DNA of 64,000 nt from an uncultured Spirochaetales bacterium (GCA_949297785.1 CASFTW010000006.1:1-64000), one strand, 5' to 3'; positions 1 to 8,577 are shown, counted from the first letter of the stretch. The notes: a model not told the origin generated them from the sequence alone. A program made the numbers and translations.

Positions 1-32
1 AGATTGTCGCAGTAAACCCTTAAAATATAGAA

Positions 33-54
33 AACGGCCCGTTGAAAGGCCGTT
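33..54 (-). terminator. Candidate intrinsic terminator
   Basis: A perfect 7-bp stem (AACGGCC / GGCCGTT) with an 8-nt loop is followed on the minus strand by a T-rich run. It would end leftward transcripts, possibly the zinc-uptake operon that stops at 276. The distance of more than 200 nt from that stop makes the assignment uncertain. Confidence 0.45.
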
Positions 55-81
55 CTAAGCGTATTTCCTATAGTCCTATGA

Positions 82-282
82 ATTCAGGTTCTTTTATTCG
101 ATGCTCTTGCAATCGGGCATAACGGCCCGCTGGAGGGCAAATCCCTCATAAGTGATTACCTCACCCTGAGTGAAGGACTCCTGGACGGCAGCATAAGAGG
201 GAAATATATGGAGAAAGGCTTCCGCAAAGGAGAAGCCGCCTCATACGGGGATGCCGAGCTGTGGTATCAGTGTGATCAGTGA
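82..282 (+). pseudogene. Short open frame, probable C-terminal gene remnant
   Basis: An open frame of about 66 codons runs from just after a TGA at 79-81 to a TGA at 280-282. It encodes a sensible-looking peptide (IGHNGPLEGKSL... then YLTLSEGLLDG and KGFRKGEAASYGD). No ATG or GTG with a Shine-Dalgarno sits near its 5' end, and the only ATG lies in the last third. I do not recognise the family. It looks like the tail of a degraded gene whose 5' part is gone. Its last codons overlap the stop of the convergent znuB. It could also be chance. Confidence 0.3.
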
Positions 283-1097
283 CGGATGATTCCCCTCTCC
301 TTCAGACAGCCCGCAGCCAGTGCAAGCAGGAAAGCAATGAGGTGCACTATGACAATGCTCGCACCGGCAGGCGTGCCGAAAGCATAGCTTGCACTGAAAC
401 CGAGGATGAAACACACAACAGCCTGCACAGCTGAATATATTGTCACGGCTTTGTAGCTTCTCATCACCCTCATCGCACTCAGGCAGGGGAAAATGATCAG
501 GGCGCTGATCAGAAGACTTCCAAGCATTCTCATGCCGAGAGTTATCGTGAGAGCGGCAAGGACGGCAAGCAGTGTTGTATACCTGTCAGCCTTCACGCCT
601 GCAGAGCGGGCGAAGACAGGATCGAACGTGACGGCATACAGCCGGGGATAAAGCAGGATGTATGATATGATCACAATGAGGGAAAGCACCACTGAAAGAA
701 TGCAGTCGCTTTTGCCGACCGCAAGCAGCGAACCGAAAAGGAAGTTGTTTATATCGGTATTGGTCCCTTTTACATAGCTTATGAGCACAACACCAATCGC
801 AAGGGATGACGAGGCTATCAGAGCAACTGCGCTGTCTCCTCCTATGCGGCTTTTCTCATTCACTCTCAGAAGAAGCACGGCCGCAATCACGACAACCGGA
901 AGCGTGAGTGCCATCGGGGAGACGGCCAATACGCTTGCTGCCGCAAGAGCGCCGAAACCGACATGTGAAAGTCCGTCGCCTATCATTGAATAGCGTCTGA
1001 GAACCAGCGACACACCCAGCAGGGCAGCGCACAGCGAAACCAGCAGCCCGGTTATGAAAGCTCTCTGTATGAATGCATAGGAAAACATCTCAATCAT
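276..1097 (-). CDS. znuB: Zinc/manganese ABC transporter permease, ZnuB type
   Basis: This 273-residue integral membrane protein of the ABC-3 family has about eight hydrophobic segments. It is expected to form the channel for Zn2+ (or Mn2+) delivered by the binding protein encoded upstream. The start at ATG 1097 (MIEMFSYAF) overlaps the end of the ATPase gene by 8 nt; an ATG three codons further in is an alternative. The frame stays open upstream, but that part overlaps the ATPase and reads as non-homologous sequence. It is the last gene of the regulator-znuA-znuC-znuB operon. The family is clear; the metal is inferred from the linked Zur-like regulator and the His-rich binding protein. Confidence 0.9.
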   Translation of the reverse strand: MIEMFSYAFIQRAFITGLLVSLCAALLGVSLVLRRYSMIGDGLSHVGFGALAAASVLAVSPMALTLPVVVIAAVLLLRVNEKSRIGGDSAVALIASSSLAIGVVLISYVKGTNTDINNFLFGSLLAVGKSDCILSVVLSLIVIISYILLYPRLYAVTFDPVFARSAGVKADRYTTLLAVLAALTITLGMRMLGSLLISALIIFPCLSAMRVMRSYKAVTIYSAVQAVVCFILGFSASYAFGTPAGASIVIVHLIAFLLALAAGCLKERGIIRH

Positions 1098-1794
1098 GAT
1101 GACCTGCCTCCTCAAGATATTTCTTTCCCACGGAAGATGAGAAATATTCATCACGGCTGCCGGAGAAAAAGCTCTGTCCCAGATGCAGTATGCGTGTGGC
1201 GCTGTTGAGCGCAGGATGGATGTCATGCGTCACCATTATTATCGTCATGCCGCTTTTGTTCAGGGAATCGATAAGTGAATAAAGCTCGCTTGACGTGTGC
1301 ACATCAAGCCCCGCGGCCGGCTCATCCAGAAGAAGGACACGGCTTGCAGCCGTAAGTGCACGTGCAAGCAGAACTCTCTGCTTCTGTCCTCCCGAAAGAG
1401 TCTGAAAGCTTTTCTTCCTCAGCTCCAGCACACCCATCTTCGCAAGATTGTCCAGAGCCCGCATCTTCTCCTCTTTTGTGTAGAAGAAATGCGTTCCCCC
1501 AAGCCGTGACACATTGCCTGAAAGAACGACCTCCCCGACATTCGTCGGGAAGCTGCTGTCCACATGGCTGCTCTGAGGCAGATAGCCGATGCTGTTTCTC
1601 TCAATATTGAAATCAAGGGAACCGGAGAGAGGTGAATGCAGGGAGAGTATCGCCTTGACAAGCGTGCTCTTGCCAGCTCCGTTGTCGCCAACTATGCACA
1701 GGTAGTCTCCTTCCTCTACACGGAAGTTTATGTTTCCCGTTACAATCTGCCCTTCATAACCCAGGGTGAGATTTTTAGCTTCCAAAAGAATCAA
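1090..1794 (-). CDS. znuC: Zinc/manganese ABC transporter ATP-binding protein, ZnuC type
   Basis: This 234-residue ABC ATPase energises metal uptake together with the neighbouring permease and binding protein. Visible motifs are Walker A GDNGAGKST (residues 36-44), signature LSGGQ (133-137), Walker B VLLLDEP (153-159) and a switch histidine in VTHD. The ATG at 1794 overlaps the znuA stop in an ATGA arrangement, which implies translational coupling. Length and motif spacing are ordinary for ZnuC/MntB-type ATPases. Zn versus Mn specificity cannot be read from this subunit. Confidence 0.92.
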   Translation of the reverse strand: MILLEAKNLTLGYEGQIVTGNINFRVEEGDYLCIVGDNGAGKSTLVKAILSLHSPLSGSLDFNIERNSIGYLPQSSHVDSSFPTNVGEVVLSGNVSRLGGTHFFYTKEEKMRALDNLAKMGVLELRKKSFQTLSGGQKQRVLLARALTAASRVLLLDEPAAGLDVHTSSELYSLIDSLNKSGMTIIMVTHDIHPALNSATRILHLGQSFFSGSRDEYFSSSVGKKYLEEAGHHD

Positions 1795-2738
1795 TTGAGA
1801 GCCTCCTTCAGCACGGCAGCATTCTGCCGCATCAGATCGACATAAGTGACGCCGCTGTCAAAAACACGCTTTGATACGTTGTGGCAGGATGAGAATTCCA
1901 TGACTGCGGCACCTGTCTCTTCCGCTATAACCTCACTGAGCAGAGTATTCGCAAGCTCCATATGGAGTACAACTGGAATCTCATCCTCCCTCACCTTGTC
2001 AATGAGGAATGCGACAGTCTTTGCAGATGGTTCGCTCCCGCTGCTGCAGCCGGGATATGCCGCATAATACTCAAGTGAGAATTCAGTGACGAAATAAAGC
2101 AGGGGGAAACGATCGGCAACAATGATCTCCCTTCTTTTGCTGTTCTTGACAATATCCCCGATTGCAGCCTGCACTTCCATTATGTCTTTGATATAGGAAG
2201 CTGCATTGCTTTCATAGATCTGTCTGTTATCTTCATCCAGTGATGATATTTCCTCGCATAAGGCCTGTATGATCGCAATCTCGTTGGCGGGGCTTGTCCA
2301 CACATGCTCGTCAAGCACCCTGTCATGAGGGTGCTCATGTCCGTCATGCTCATCTTCTCTCTGGGCAATGTTCTCTTCATCCTCATAGAGGGTGAATGCC
2401 GCATTCTCCAGAAGAGGGAAAAGAGATGTATCATCATCCAGATCGGAAAGGATGTACGTGATCCAGGTATCGCTTTCTCCTCCGTTATAAATGAAAAGAT
2501 CGCTTTCACTGATCCTGATCACATCTTCAATCGAAGGCTCATAGGAATGTTCCCCTCCTCCGGGCGGCATCAGCATTGTGACGGAGGCGAGATCTCCGGC
2601 CACGGCGCGCGCCGCATCGTAGGAGGGAAATGAGGCTGCTATTATCTCAAGTCTGTCATCATCGCTCTCATCATGGCTGCTGCAGGAAAAAAGAAGAAAA
2701 AGGCAGATAATCAGAAGAAGCGGAAGAGCTTTCCTCAT
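1791..2738 (-). CDS. znuA: Zinc-binding lipoprotein of ABC transporter, ZnuA type
   Basis: This 315-residue solute-binding protein of the cluster A-I metal family has a type II signal ending in lipobox LFSC (Cys near residue 19), so it is probably membrane-anchored. An acidic, His-rich loop (DEHDGHEHPHD) lies mid-protein, as in zinc-specific ZnuA proteins, and further conserved His residues occur at GEHSYEPS and LDEHVW. The start at ATG 2738 (MRKALPLLL) gives an intact signal peptide and an ATGA overlap with the regulator stop. Longer in-frame starts lie inside the regulator gene. It captures Zn2+ and hands it to ZnuB. Confidence 0.9.
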   Translation of the reverse strand: MRKALPLLLIICLFLLFSCSSHDESDDDRLEIIAASFPSYDAARAVAGDLASVTMLMPPGGGEHSYEPSIEDVIRISESDLFIYNGGESDTWITYILSDLDDDTSLFPLLENAAFTLYEDEENIAQREDEHDGHEHPHDRVLDEHVWTSPANEIAIIQALCEEISSLDEDNRQIYESNAASYIKDIMEVQAAIGDIVKNSKRREIIVADRFPLLYFVTEFSLEYYAAYPGCSSGSEPSAKTVAFLIDKVREDEIPVVLHMELANTLLSEVIAEETGAAVMEFSSCHNVSKRVFDSGVTYVDLMRQNAAVLKEALN

Positions 2739-3109
2739 TTTTCCCCCTTCTCCATGCACTGCGGGCATATCAGTGAAATCATGCAGCCGCCGTTTATGCA
2801 AAGCCCCTTCGAGGCAAGCAGAGCCGTTATGGCACGGCTTGTATCCTCATCAAGATGGATAAGTGCGCCGCAGGAAGAACAGGAAGCATGAAGATGCCGG
2901 GAACACGAACCGGTATAGGAATACAGGCGCCTCCTCTTCCTGACAAAGGATGAGACAAGACCCTCTTCTTCAAGAGAAGAGAGTATTCTGTATATCGAAG
3001 AGGAGCCAACATCGGGCAGCGCCGTGATCATATCGCCGGCACATAAGGCGCGCGTGCTTTTCCTCAGAAGTTCAAGCACTTCTGTTTTCTGACGTGTATT
3101 GTAATTCAC
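2735..3109 (-). CDS. zur: Fur-family metalloregulator, Zur-like
   Basis: This 124-residue Fur-family repressor heads the znu operon. The N-terminal winged helix-turn-helix reads TRQKTEVLELLRKS...AGDMITAL...SSSIYRILSSLEEEGLV. The C-terminal part holds two CxxC pairs (CSSCG and CPQC) that bind structural zinc, plus His residues (CSRHLHASC). The best start is GTG at 3109, since the next ATG would delete the first helix. No Shine-Dalgarno precedes it and the predicted promoter places transcription start only a few nt upstream, so the mRNA may be nearly leaderless. Zur is favoured over Fur or PerR because of the znuACB neighbours. Autoregulation is likely through operators at 3114-3137. Confidence 0.85.
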   Translation of the reverse strand: MNYNTRQKTEVLELLRKSTRALCAGDMITALPDVGSSSIYRILSSLEEEGLVSSFVRKRRRLYSYTGSCSRHLHASCSSCGALIHLDEDTSRAITALLASKGLCINGGCMISLICPQCMEKGEK

Positions 3110-3113
3110 AAAA

Positions 3114-3146
3114 TGAGAATTATTCTCAAATTGAGAACTTTGTCAA
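3114..3146 (-). promoter_or_regulatory. zur-znu promoter with two overlapping Fur-family operators
   Basis: On the minus strand a -35 TTGACA (3141-3146) and a -10 AATAAT (3119-3124) are 16 bp apart. Two perfect 7-1-7 palindromes overlap them: TGAGAATTATTCTCA at 3114-3128 and TTCTCAAATTGAGAA at 3123-3137. Read another way, these are three hexamers (TGAGAA, TTCTCA, TGAGAA) each separated by 3 bp. Fur-family dimers bind 7-1-7 sites, so a metal-loaded regulator would cover the promoter. The -35 overlaps the stop codon of the upstream gdpD gene. Confidence 0.8.
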
Positions 3147-3871
3147 CGCCTGACGATAGAGAGCGCCTTTTCCGGGAAGTTTGTTATTATGCCGTCGACA
3201 TGGAGAGAAGCAGCCTTTTCAATGTCTTCCATTTCATTGACAGTCCATACATTGACGCTTCTTTCCTCCGCATGCATGCCTTTGACGAAAGCCTCATCGA
3301 TATCATGGAAATCGGGATGAAAGAAATCTATGTCGAGCTGTCTCATGATTGGCGCCTGATTGTAAAGCTTCATGCCTGAGAACAGAAGTCCCACACGGCA
3401 GGAAGGATCGATCCTCTTCATCTTTATGACAGACAGCCAGTTGAAGGATGAATAGATGACATTGTTCTCAAGAGAATACCGGGCAACGAGGTTCATTACC
3501 TTCTCTTCAAGTCCGGGGTAATACACCGGAGCCGATTTCAACTCTATATTTGTCACCTTGTCCTTATGGTCCTTCATGAAACACAGATATTCCTCGAGGG
3601 AAGGAACCGGAGTGAAACCGAACCTGTCGTTCATTGTCTTTCCGGCGCTGATCTTTTCCAGCTCGCTGCGCGTCATGTTGAAGATGTACTCGTTGAGACC
3701 GGCAGTACGGGCAAGGCTTTCGTCATGCATGATCATCACTTCTCCGTCTTTTGACAGATGCACGTCGTTTTCAATTCCGTCGGCACCGGCTTCAAGCGCC
3801 TTTGAGAATGCAAGCATTGTGTTCTCGGGATACAGGCCGCTGTACCCCCTGTGTGCATAGACTTTTATCAT
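3143..3871 (-). CDS. Glycerophosphodiester phosphodiesterase
   Basis: This 242-residue GDPD-family TIM-barrel enzyme hydrolyses glycerophosphodiesters to glycerol 3-phosphate and an alcohol. The diagnostic N-terminal motif HRGYSGLYPENT is followed by ENDVHLSKDGE (metal-binding Glu and Asp) and a HD pair in MHDES, then IELKS and, near the end, VNVWTVN. There is no signal peptide, so it is cytoplasmic. ATG 3871 overlaps the stop of the small zinc-ribbon gene upstream (ATGA), so the two are translationally coupled. The open frame extends upstream, but that extension is the zinc-ribbon gene read out of frame. Confidence 0.9.
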   Translation of the reverse strand: MIKVYAHRGYSGLYPENTMLAFSKALEAGADGIENDVHLSKDGEVMIMHDESLARTAGLNEYIFNMTRSELEKISAGKTMNDRFGFTPVPSLEEYLCFMKDHKDKVTNIELKSAPVYYPGLEEKVMNLVARYSLENNVIYSSFNWLSVIKMKRIDPSCRVGLLFSGMKLYNQAPIMRQLDIDFFHPDFHDIDEAFVKGMHAEERSVNVWTVNEMEDIEKAASLHVDGIITNFPEKALSIVRR

Positions 3872-4086
3872 AAATGGCCTCCGATCAGGAAATCGAGAAT
3901 ATCCCATCCTGCACTGTTCTGTTTTCTGTATAGCTCGCTGTAACCGCACTGAGTGCAGGTGACAACCGTGAATTTCTTGTTCTGGATATCGAAGATTTTG
4001 GAGAAATTTCCTCCTGTCGTCTGTATCTGATCCACTTCGTAATGCATGTTCCCGCATTTGGGACACACGTACTGTATCTTTTCCAT
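3868..4086 (-). CDS. Small zinc-ribbon protein (COG3478-like)
   Basis: This 72-residue protein has two CxxC pairs (CPKCGN near the start and CTQCGY later) around a conserved middle (TTGGNFSKIFDIQNKKF). It resembles the predicted nucleic-acid-binding zinc-ribbon proteins of COG3478; the role in cells is unknown. The start at ATG 4086 follows a GGAGGT Shine-Dalgarno. A longer open frame reaches beyond 4300, but its extra N-terminus runs antisense to the gene at 4154 and lacks a ribosome site. Confidence 0.8.
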   Translation of the reverse strand: MEKIQYVCPKCGNMHYEVDQIQTTGGNFSKIFDIQNKKFTVVTCTQCGYSELYRKQNSAGWDILDFLIGGHL

Positions 4087-4153
4087 GCAAACCTCCACAT
4101 GCCAGTCTAAAGCTTTATTGACCATTTGAAAACTTTTTCTCATATTTCTTTCT

Positions 4154-4597
4154 ATGAATGATTTCAAAAGAAAAATTGAGGAATTCCTTTCAGGCCGGCA
4201 CGGTTCTGACCATCTGTCATTCACCCTGTCGCTTGCAGGACTCGTACTGGTTTTCTGCTCTCCTGCATTCGCCAGCCAGGATGTGAGGACAATATTCTCC
4301 CTGCTCGGCATGGGTCTGATCATATATTCAATCTTCAGGGTATTCTCAAAGGATGATGCGAAACGCACAAGGGAAAACCAGGCTTTTGTGAATTTCTTCA
4401 CCAGAGGAGGGAATTCTGCAAAAGCACAGGAGAGAAAGGCGAAGAGGGAGCAGAAAAAGAGACTTAAAGAAAAACTGAAAACCCATGTGATGTTCTACTG
4501 TCCCAAGTGCAAGGCAGCCTGTTTCGTTCCCAAAGGAAAGGGAAAAGTCAGGATCACCTGTCCCAAATGCGGTGAGAAATTCATAGGAAAAACCTGA
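4154..4597 (+). CDS. Membrane protein with C-terminal zinc ribbon, unknown function
   Basis: This 147-residue protein has two hydrophobic segments near residues 22-40 and 45-63, a long Lys/Arg-rich linker (QERKAKREQKKRLKEK) and a C-terminal zinc ribbon with CPKC and CPKCG. I do not recognise a named family. It is the first of three coupled genes with a DUF5685 protein (1-nt TGATG overlap) and a DnaJ-like protein. The same company is met in some clostridia, which suggests a shared and still unknown role. Confidence 0.75.
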   Translation: MNDFKRKIEEFLSGRHGSDHLSFTLSLAGLVLVFCSPAFASQDVRTIFSLLGMGLIIYSIFRVFSKDDAKRTRENQAFVNFFTRGGNSAKAQERKAKREQKKRLKEKLKTHVMFYCPKCKAACFVPKGKGKVRITCPKCGEKFIGKT

Positions 4598-5415
4598 TGT
4601 TCGGCTACGTGCTCTTTAACCCCGCAGGTGCGGATGAAAGCGAGAAGAAACGCTACAGATATTACTACTGCGGACTGTGCAAGGCCCTTGAGAGGGAGCA
4701 CGGGCGGAATGCCGCAAAGCGCCTCAGCTATGATCTCACATTCCTTTACCTTCTGCTGTCAGACCTTTACAACGCGCCCGAAAAAGAAGAGAAGGAACAC
4801 TGTATCATGCATCCGCTGACAAAAAGGACATTCATCGATACATCCCTCAGCACATACTGCGCCGACATGCAGATGATGCTCTCCTGGTACAGCGCCAGGG
4901 ACAAGGCTGAGGATGATGGCAGCGTGAAGGCCGCTGCATTCGTCAGGGCCTTTGCGGAAACTGAAAAGATGCTGGAAGAAAAGTATCCGCGCCAGAGCGG
5001 TGAAGTAAGAAAGAATCTGGCACTTCTTGCCGCTATGGAGAAGGAAAACATCAGGGACATAGAAAAACCTTCCCGCTGTTTCGCCTCTGTACTTGCATCT
5101 GTGTTTGCTCCTTTTGAAGACAACTGGAAAACACGCCTTGAGAAAATCGGAAGCGGAATGGGGCATTTCATCTATGTGCTTGATGCATATGACGATCTTG
5201 AAAAGGACAAGGCGAAAGGACGGTACAATCCGTTCTCCGGCAGAAAAAAAGATGAGAGTCTCAGGGAAGATGTGAGACAGGAACTGCTGACTGCGGCGAG
5301 CTTTGCCACGGAAGCTCTCGAAGAGCTTCCCCTTGATGACAATCTTTCTATCTTGCGGAATATAGTATATAGTGGAATCTGGTCCGGATTCGGGGAGAAG
5401 AAGAAAGCGAAATGA
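4597..5415 (+). CDS. DUF5685 family protein
   Basis: This 272-residue protein begins with the family-typical MFGYV and a YYCGLCKAL motif. Other Cys and His residues ([13 protein letters not shown]) may help bind metal. A late [19 protein letters not shown] segment looks like the acidic motif of all-helical prenyl-transferase-like folds. The function is not established. It starts on the stop codon of the upstream gene and overlaps the DnaJ-like gene by 4 nt, so all three are probably translated together. Confidence 0.8.
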   Translation: MFGYVLFNPAGADESEKKRYRYYYCGLCKALEREHGRNAAKRLSYDLTFLYLLLSDLYNAPEKEEKEHCIMHPLTKRTFIDTSLSTYCADMQMMLSWYSARDKAEDDGSVKAAAFVRAFAETEKMLEEKYPRQSGEVRKNLALLAAMEKENIRDIEKPSRCFASVLASVFAPFEDNWKTRLEKIGSGMGHFIYVLDAYDDLEKDKAKGRYNPFSGRKKDESLREDVRQELLTAASFATEALEELPLDDNLSILRNIVYSGIWSGFGEKKKAK

Positions 5416-5993
5416 GAGATCCTTACAGCGTGCTCGGCGTGAATCCCGGCGCGAGCGAAGATGAGATTAAGAAAGCCTACAAGAACCTTGCGAAGAAGTA
5501 TCATCCTGACGTTACAGGCAACTCGCCTGAAGCGGAAAAGAAAATGCAGGAGATCAATGCGGCTTATGACGAGCTCATGAACAAGAAGACAAACTACAAT
5601 CCATTTGAAAGTTCATACTCATCCTCTTCCTCCCATCCGTATGAAGAAGAACCTCTCATCTTCCAGGCCGTTCAGAATTACATCAGGGCTCACCGTTTCA
5701 ATGAGGCGCTCACGGCGCTCAGCCAGATAGGAGAAGGTGAAAGAACTGCAAGGTGGTACCACTTGAGCGCAATCGCATATGCCGGTATCGGGAACAGGAT
5801 GGAAGCGACCTTTGCCGCACGCAAGGCATGCCGCATGGAACCGGGAAACATGGAATACCAGGAGCTGCTGAACTATCTTGAATCGGGAAGGAGCACATAC
5901 CAGAGAACGACCATGAATTATGCTCCTGCGGGCAACATAGGTTCCATCTGCTGCACCATTTTCGCCCTGAGGCTGTGCTGCTGCCCGTTCTAG
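5412..5993 (+). CDS. DnaJ-domain protein with TPR-like middle and Cys-rich tail
   Basis: This 193-residue protein has an N-terminal J domain (residues 1-60, HPD motif in KKYHPDVTG), a helical TPR-like stretch (about 85-155) and a hydrophobic, Cys-rich C-terminus ([15 protein letters not shown]). It lacks the G/F region and zinc fingers of true DnaJ, so it is a specialised type III J protein. J domains stimulate Hsp70 ATPase; the client is unknown. The last gene of the three-gene unit, it ends on a CTAG shared with the stop of the convergent TetR gene. Confidence 0.85.
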   Translation: MRDPYSVLGVNPGASEDEIKKAYKNLAKKYHPDVTGNSPEAEKKMQEINAAYDELMNKKTNYNPFESSYSSSSSHPYEEEPLIFQAVQNYIRAHRFNEALTALSQIGEGERTARWYHLSAIAYAGIGNRMEATFAARKACRMEPGNMEYQELLNYLESGRSTYQRTTMNYAPAGNIGSICCTIFALRLCCCPF

Positions 5994-6577
5994 GCCTTCA
6001 CATAGTTCTTCATCTCATTCCTGATTATTTTAGCCAGTTCATGAGGAAGCATTTCAAGAGGAATGTTGTTCTTTCCCAGAAGCGAATCCATTATGCTCTC
6101 AATCGTACCGTTGACAATGAATGTTACCGTGCATCTGTAAGAAAGCATTCTCTGCTTGGAAATGCCTGCGGATGAGAAAAAGCTTGCCGCCTCAAGATAT
6201 CCTATTATATTGCTTTTCCACATCTCAACAACATTCTTTCCGTTGTCAATCGAGAGAAGGGTTCTGTAGAACTGGGGATCCCTGCTTATGAATTCAACTG
6301 CCCGGGTGAGTATTTTCTCACAGTCGGGAATACTGCTGAAGGACAGACCTTCGAAAATCCTGCTCATCTCAAGCGCAACATCAGCCTGAATTGACTCAAG
6401 AACCTCGGAAACATTTCTGAAATGCGCATAGAACGTACCCCTGTTTATATCAGCAAGCCTGGCGATTTCAGTGATTGTGATCTTATCAAACGGTTTGTCT
6501 TTCATCAGCGAGAGCAGTGCGTTTCTTATGAGTGCCCTGCTTCTCCTGGATGATCTGTACTCAGCTTTTTCCTTCAT
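5990..6577 (-). CDS. TetR-family transcriptional regulator
   Basis: This 195-residue protein has an N-terminal TetR helix-turn-helix ([23 protein letters not shown], about residues 33-55) and a helical ligand or dimer domain. The start ATG overlaps the stop of the HAD phosphatase gene (ATGA), so it is the last gene of ilvA-HAD-tetR. The targets and effector are unknown. No palindromic operator stood out nearby. Confidence 0.85.
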   Translation of the reverse strand: MKEKAEYRSSRRSRALIRNALLSLMKDKPFDKITITEIARLADINRGTFYAHFRNVSEVLESIQADVALEMSRIFEGLSFSSIPDCEKILTRAVEFISRDPQFYRTLLSIDNGKNVVEMWKSNIIGYLEAASFFSSAGISKQRMLSYRCTVTFIVNGTIESIMDSLLGKNNIPLEMLPHELAKIIRNEMKNYVKA

Positions 6578-7374
6578 ATTACCCCGAAATACCTCAGAGC
6601 CTGCCCTATTCCGTCTTCATCGCAGGCCGCTGTCACATAATCGGCAATTCCCTTCAGCTCGTCGCATGCATTGCCCATTGCGACTCCGATACCCGCAGCC
6701 CGGATTATCTCGATATCATTCGAACCGTCGCCGAATGCAATCGAGTCGGATATGTCGGCACCGAAATAATCAAGCACGGCTTTCATCGTGCGTCCCTTGT
6801 TCACGTTCTTCTGGCATACTTCTGCCATGAAGCAGGACGGTATGCCGACAGTATTGTCCAGCACGTCATAACGGTCGCAAAGCTGACGCCGTGCCTCCTG
6901 CATATCACCTTCGGGGGTGACAAGAAGCAGCTTTGTGCATTTCGCATCAGGAGGAATGATTTCAGTTTTTATGAAATTTCCGAATTGAAGACGGCTTCCG
7001 ACATACCTGTCCAGAAGAGACTCATACATTTCACAAAAGTCGCCCTTGTACCATGATGCCTCATCACACTGCACGAGCAGTCTCCAGCCGTGTTCGCTGC
7101 ACAAGGCTTCCGTAAAGGCAAGGTCTTCGCTGCTGATGTACGAACTGAAGATTTCCTTTCCATCCGCAAACGCCTTTGCGCCTCCCGAACAGACACCGCC
7201 GTCAAAAGATATGACATTAAGGCGCGGATCCATCTCGGCAGGAGAACGCCCGGTTGAAAGGAAAATCATATTGCCCTGCTCCTGCGCTGAGGCAAGAGCG
7301 GCACGGGTATCATCAGGAACACCCCTGCCGAAAGGAAGCAGAGTACCGTCAACATCGAAGAACAGATATTTCAC
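6574..7374 (-). CDS. HAD-superfamily phosphatase, Cof type
   Basis: This 266-residue cytoplasmic Cof-type HAD hydrolase has motif I DVDGT (nucleophile Asp near residue 7), motif II FLSTGRS, a conserved Lys in the cap-adjacent region and motif IV GDGSND. Such enzymes dephosphorylate sugar phosphates, nucleotides or flavin precursors; the substrate cannot be read here. It starts with GTG at 7374, directly after the ilvA TAG stop, with a GAGGTGAG Shine-Dalgarno inside the ilvA tail. This suggests coupled expression, though a metabolic link is not obvious. Confidence 0.85.
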   Translation of the reverse strand: MKYLFFDVDGTLLPFGRGVPDDTRAALASAQEQGNMIFLSTGRSPAEMDPRLNVISFDGGVCSGGAKAFADGKEIFSSYISSEDLAFTEALCSEHGWRLLVQCDEASWYKGDFCEMYESLLDRYVGSRLQFGNFIKTEIIPPDAKCTKLLLVTPEGDMQEARRQLCDRYDVLDNTVGIPSCFMAEVCQKNVNKGRTMKAVLDYFGADISDSIAFGDGSNDIEIIRAAGIGVAMGNACDELKGIADYVTAACDEDGIGQALRYFGVI

Positions 7375-8577
7375 CTATCTCACCTCACAGCGGTAGCCGA
7401 GATCGTTCCTGATCGCATTTATGATCTCCTGAACATGGTCCTTGTTCCTTGTCTCAAGACCGAGACGGAGAAGACAATGCTGAAGATCGATGCTGTCATT
7501 CTTCCTGTCATGTTCCACGGATACGACATTCGCGCCGAGCTGTGCGACCTTCGCGCTGACAAGTGCAAGCTGGTTGGGTCTGTCATAGACTTCAAGTTCA
7601 AGCTCCACCTGACGGCCCTGCATCATGAGACCGCGGGTGATGACACGTGAGAGAATCGTCACGTCTATATTGCCGCCTGAAACGAGGCATACCGTCTTCC
7701 TGTCCTTAAGATCAACCTTCCCCGACATTGCAGCCGCAACGGAAACGGCACCGGCTCCCTCCGCGACAAGTTTCTGCTGCTCCATCAGGGAGAGGATCGC
7801 ACTCGCGATCTCGTCATCGTTTACAGTGACGATGTCATCAACATATTTCATGCAGTAGTCAAAAGTCTTTTCGCCCGGCATCTTCACGGCAATGCCGTCA
7901 GCAATCGTGGAGACACGGTCAAGCGAAAGCCTTTTATGCTCATCAAAGGCATGTTTCATGCTTGCGGCTCCTGCAGCCTGGACGCCGATCACGCGGCACT
8001 GCGGCTTCAGTGATTTCACCGCGAAGGCAACCCCGCTTATGAGGCCGCCGCCTCCCACGGGGACAATGCAGGTATCCATCTCGGGAAGCGCGTTGAGAAT
8101 TTCAAGGCCGATGGTGCCCTGCCCCGCAATCACATCATCATCGTCAAAAGGATGTATGAGAGTGCGTCCTGTCTCTGCCGCAATCTGAAGTGCCCTTTCG
8201 TATGCATCGTCATACACACCCGGAACAAGAACGACTTCAGCACCATAGGAGCGGGTTGCCTCCACCTTTGAAATCGGAGCACCTTCGGGAATGCAGATGA
8301 CCGCACTCAGTCCGGCTCTCTGCGCGGCAAGGGCAACACCCTGTGAGTGGTTTCCCGCAGAACATGCGACAACACCCTTCGCCTTCTCTTCATCACTCAG
8401 GCGGTGTATCTTGTTATATGCGCCCCTGAGCTTGAAGGAACCTGTGAGCTGGAGGTTCTCAGTTTTGAGGTACACCTCATTTTCCGGAAACATTCTGGGT
8501 GCGCGGATGAGATCCGTCACACGGGCAACTGAACTCAGGGCAAAAGCTGCCTGATATAAAGAATCTAAAGTCAACAT
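7375..8577 (-). CDS. ilvA: Threonine dehydratase (threonine ammonia-lyase)
   Basis: This 400-residue PLP enzyme converts L-threonine to 2-oxobutanoate and ammonia. The PLP lysine sits in TGSFKLRGA (Lys49), the phosphate-binding loop is VGGGGLISG, and a C-terminal ACT domain (about residues 325-400, starting LELEVYDRPNQLALV) could bind an amino-acid effector. The length and single ACT domain fit the short TdcB/IlvA-like form rather than the long E. coli IlvA. No isoleucine biosynthesis gene is adjacent, so a catabolic role is equally possible. Confidence 0.9.
   Translation of the reverse strand: MLTLDSLYQAAFALSSVARVTDLIRAPRMFPENEVYLKTENLQLTGSFKLRGAYNKIHRLSDEEKAKGVVACSAGNHSQGVALAAQRAGLSAVICIPEGAPISKVEATRSYGAEVVLVPGVYDDAYERALQIAAETGRTLIHPFDDDDVIAGQGTIGLEILNALPEMDTCIVPVGGGGLISGVAFAVKSLKPQCRVIGVQAAGAASMKHAFDEHKRLSLDRVSTIADGIAVKMPGEKTFDYCMKYVDDIVTVNDDEIASAILSLMEQQKLVAEGAGAVSVAAAMSGKVDLKDRKTVCLVSGGNIDVTILSRVITRGLMMQGRQVELELEVYDRPNQLALVSAKVAQLGANVVSVEHDRKNDSIDLQHCLLRLGLETRNKDHVQEIINAIRNDLGYRCEVR

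Noticed and set aside
4087-4401. Extended start for the small zinc-ribbon gene
   Set aside because: The extension is antisense to the gene at 4154, lacks a ribosome site and has no family similarity; ATG 4086 has GGAGGT.
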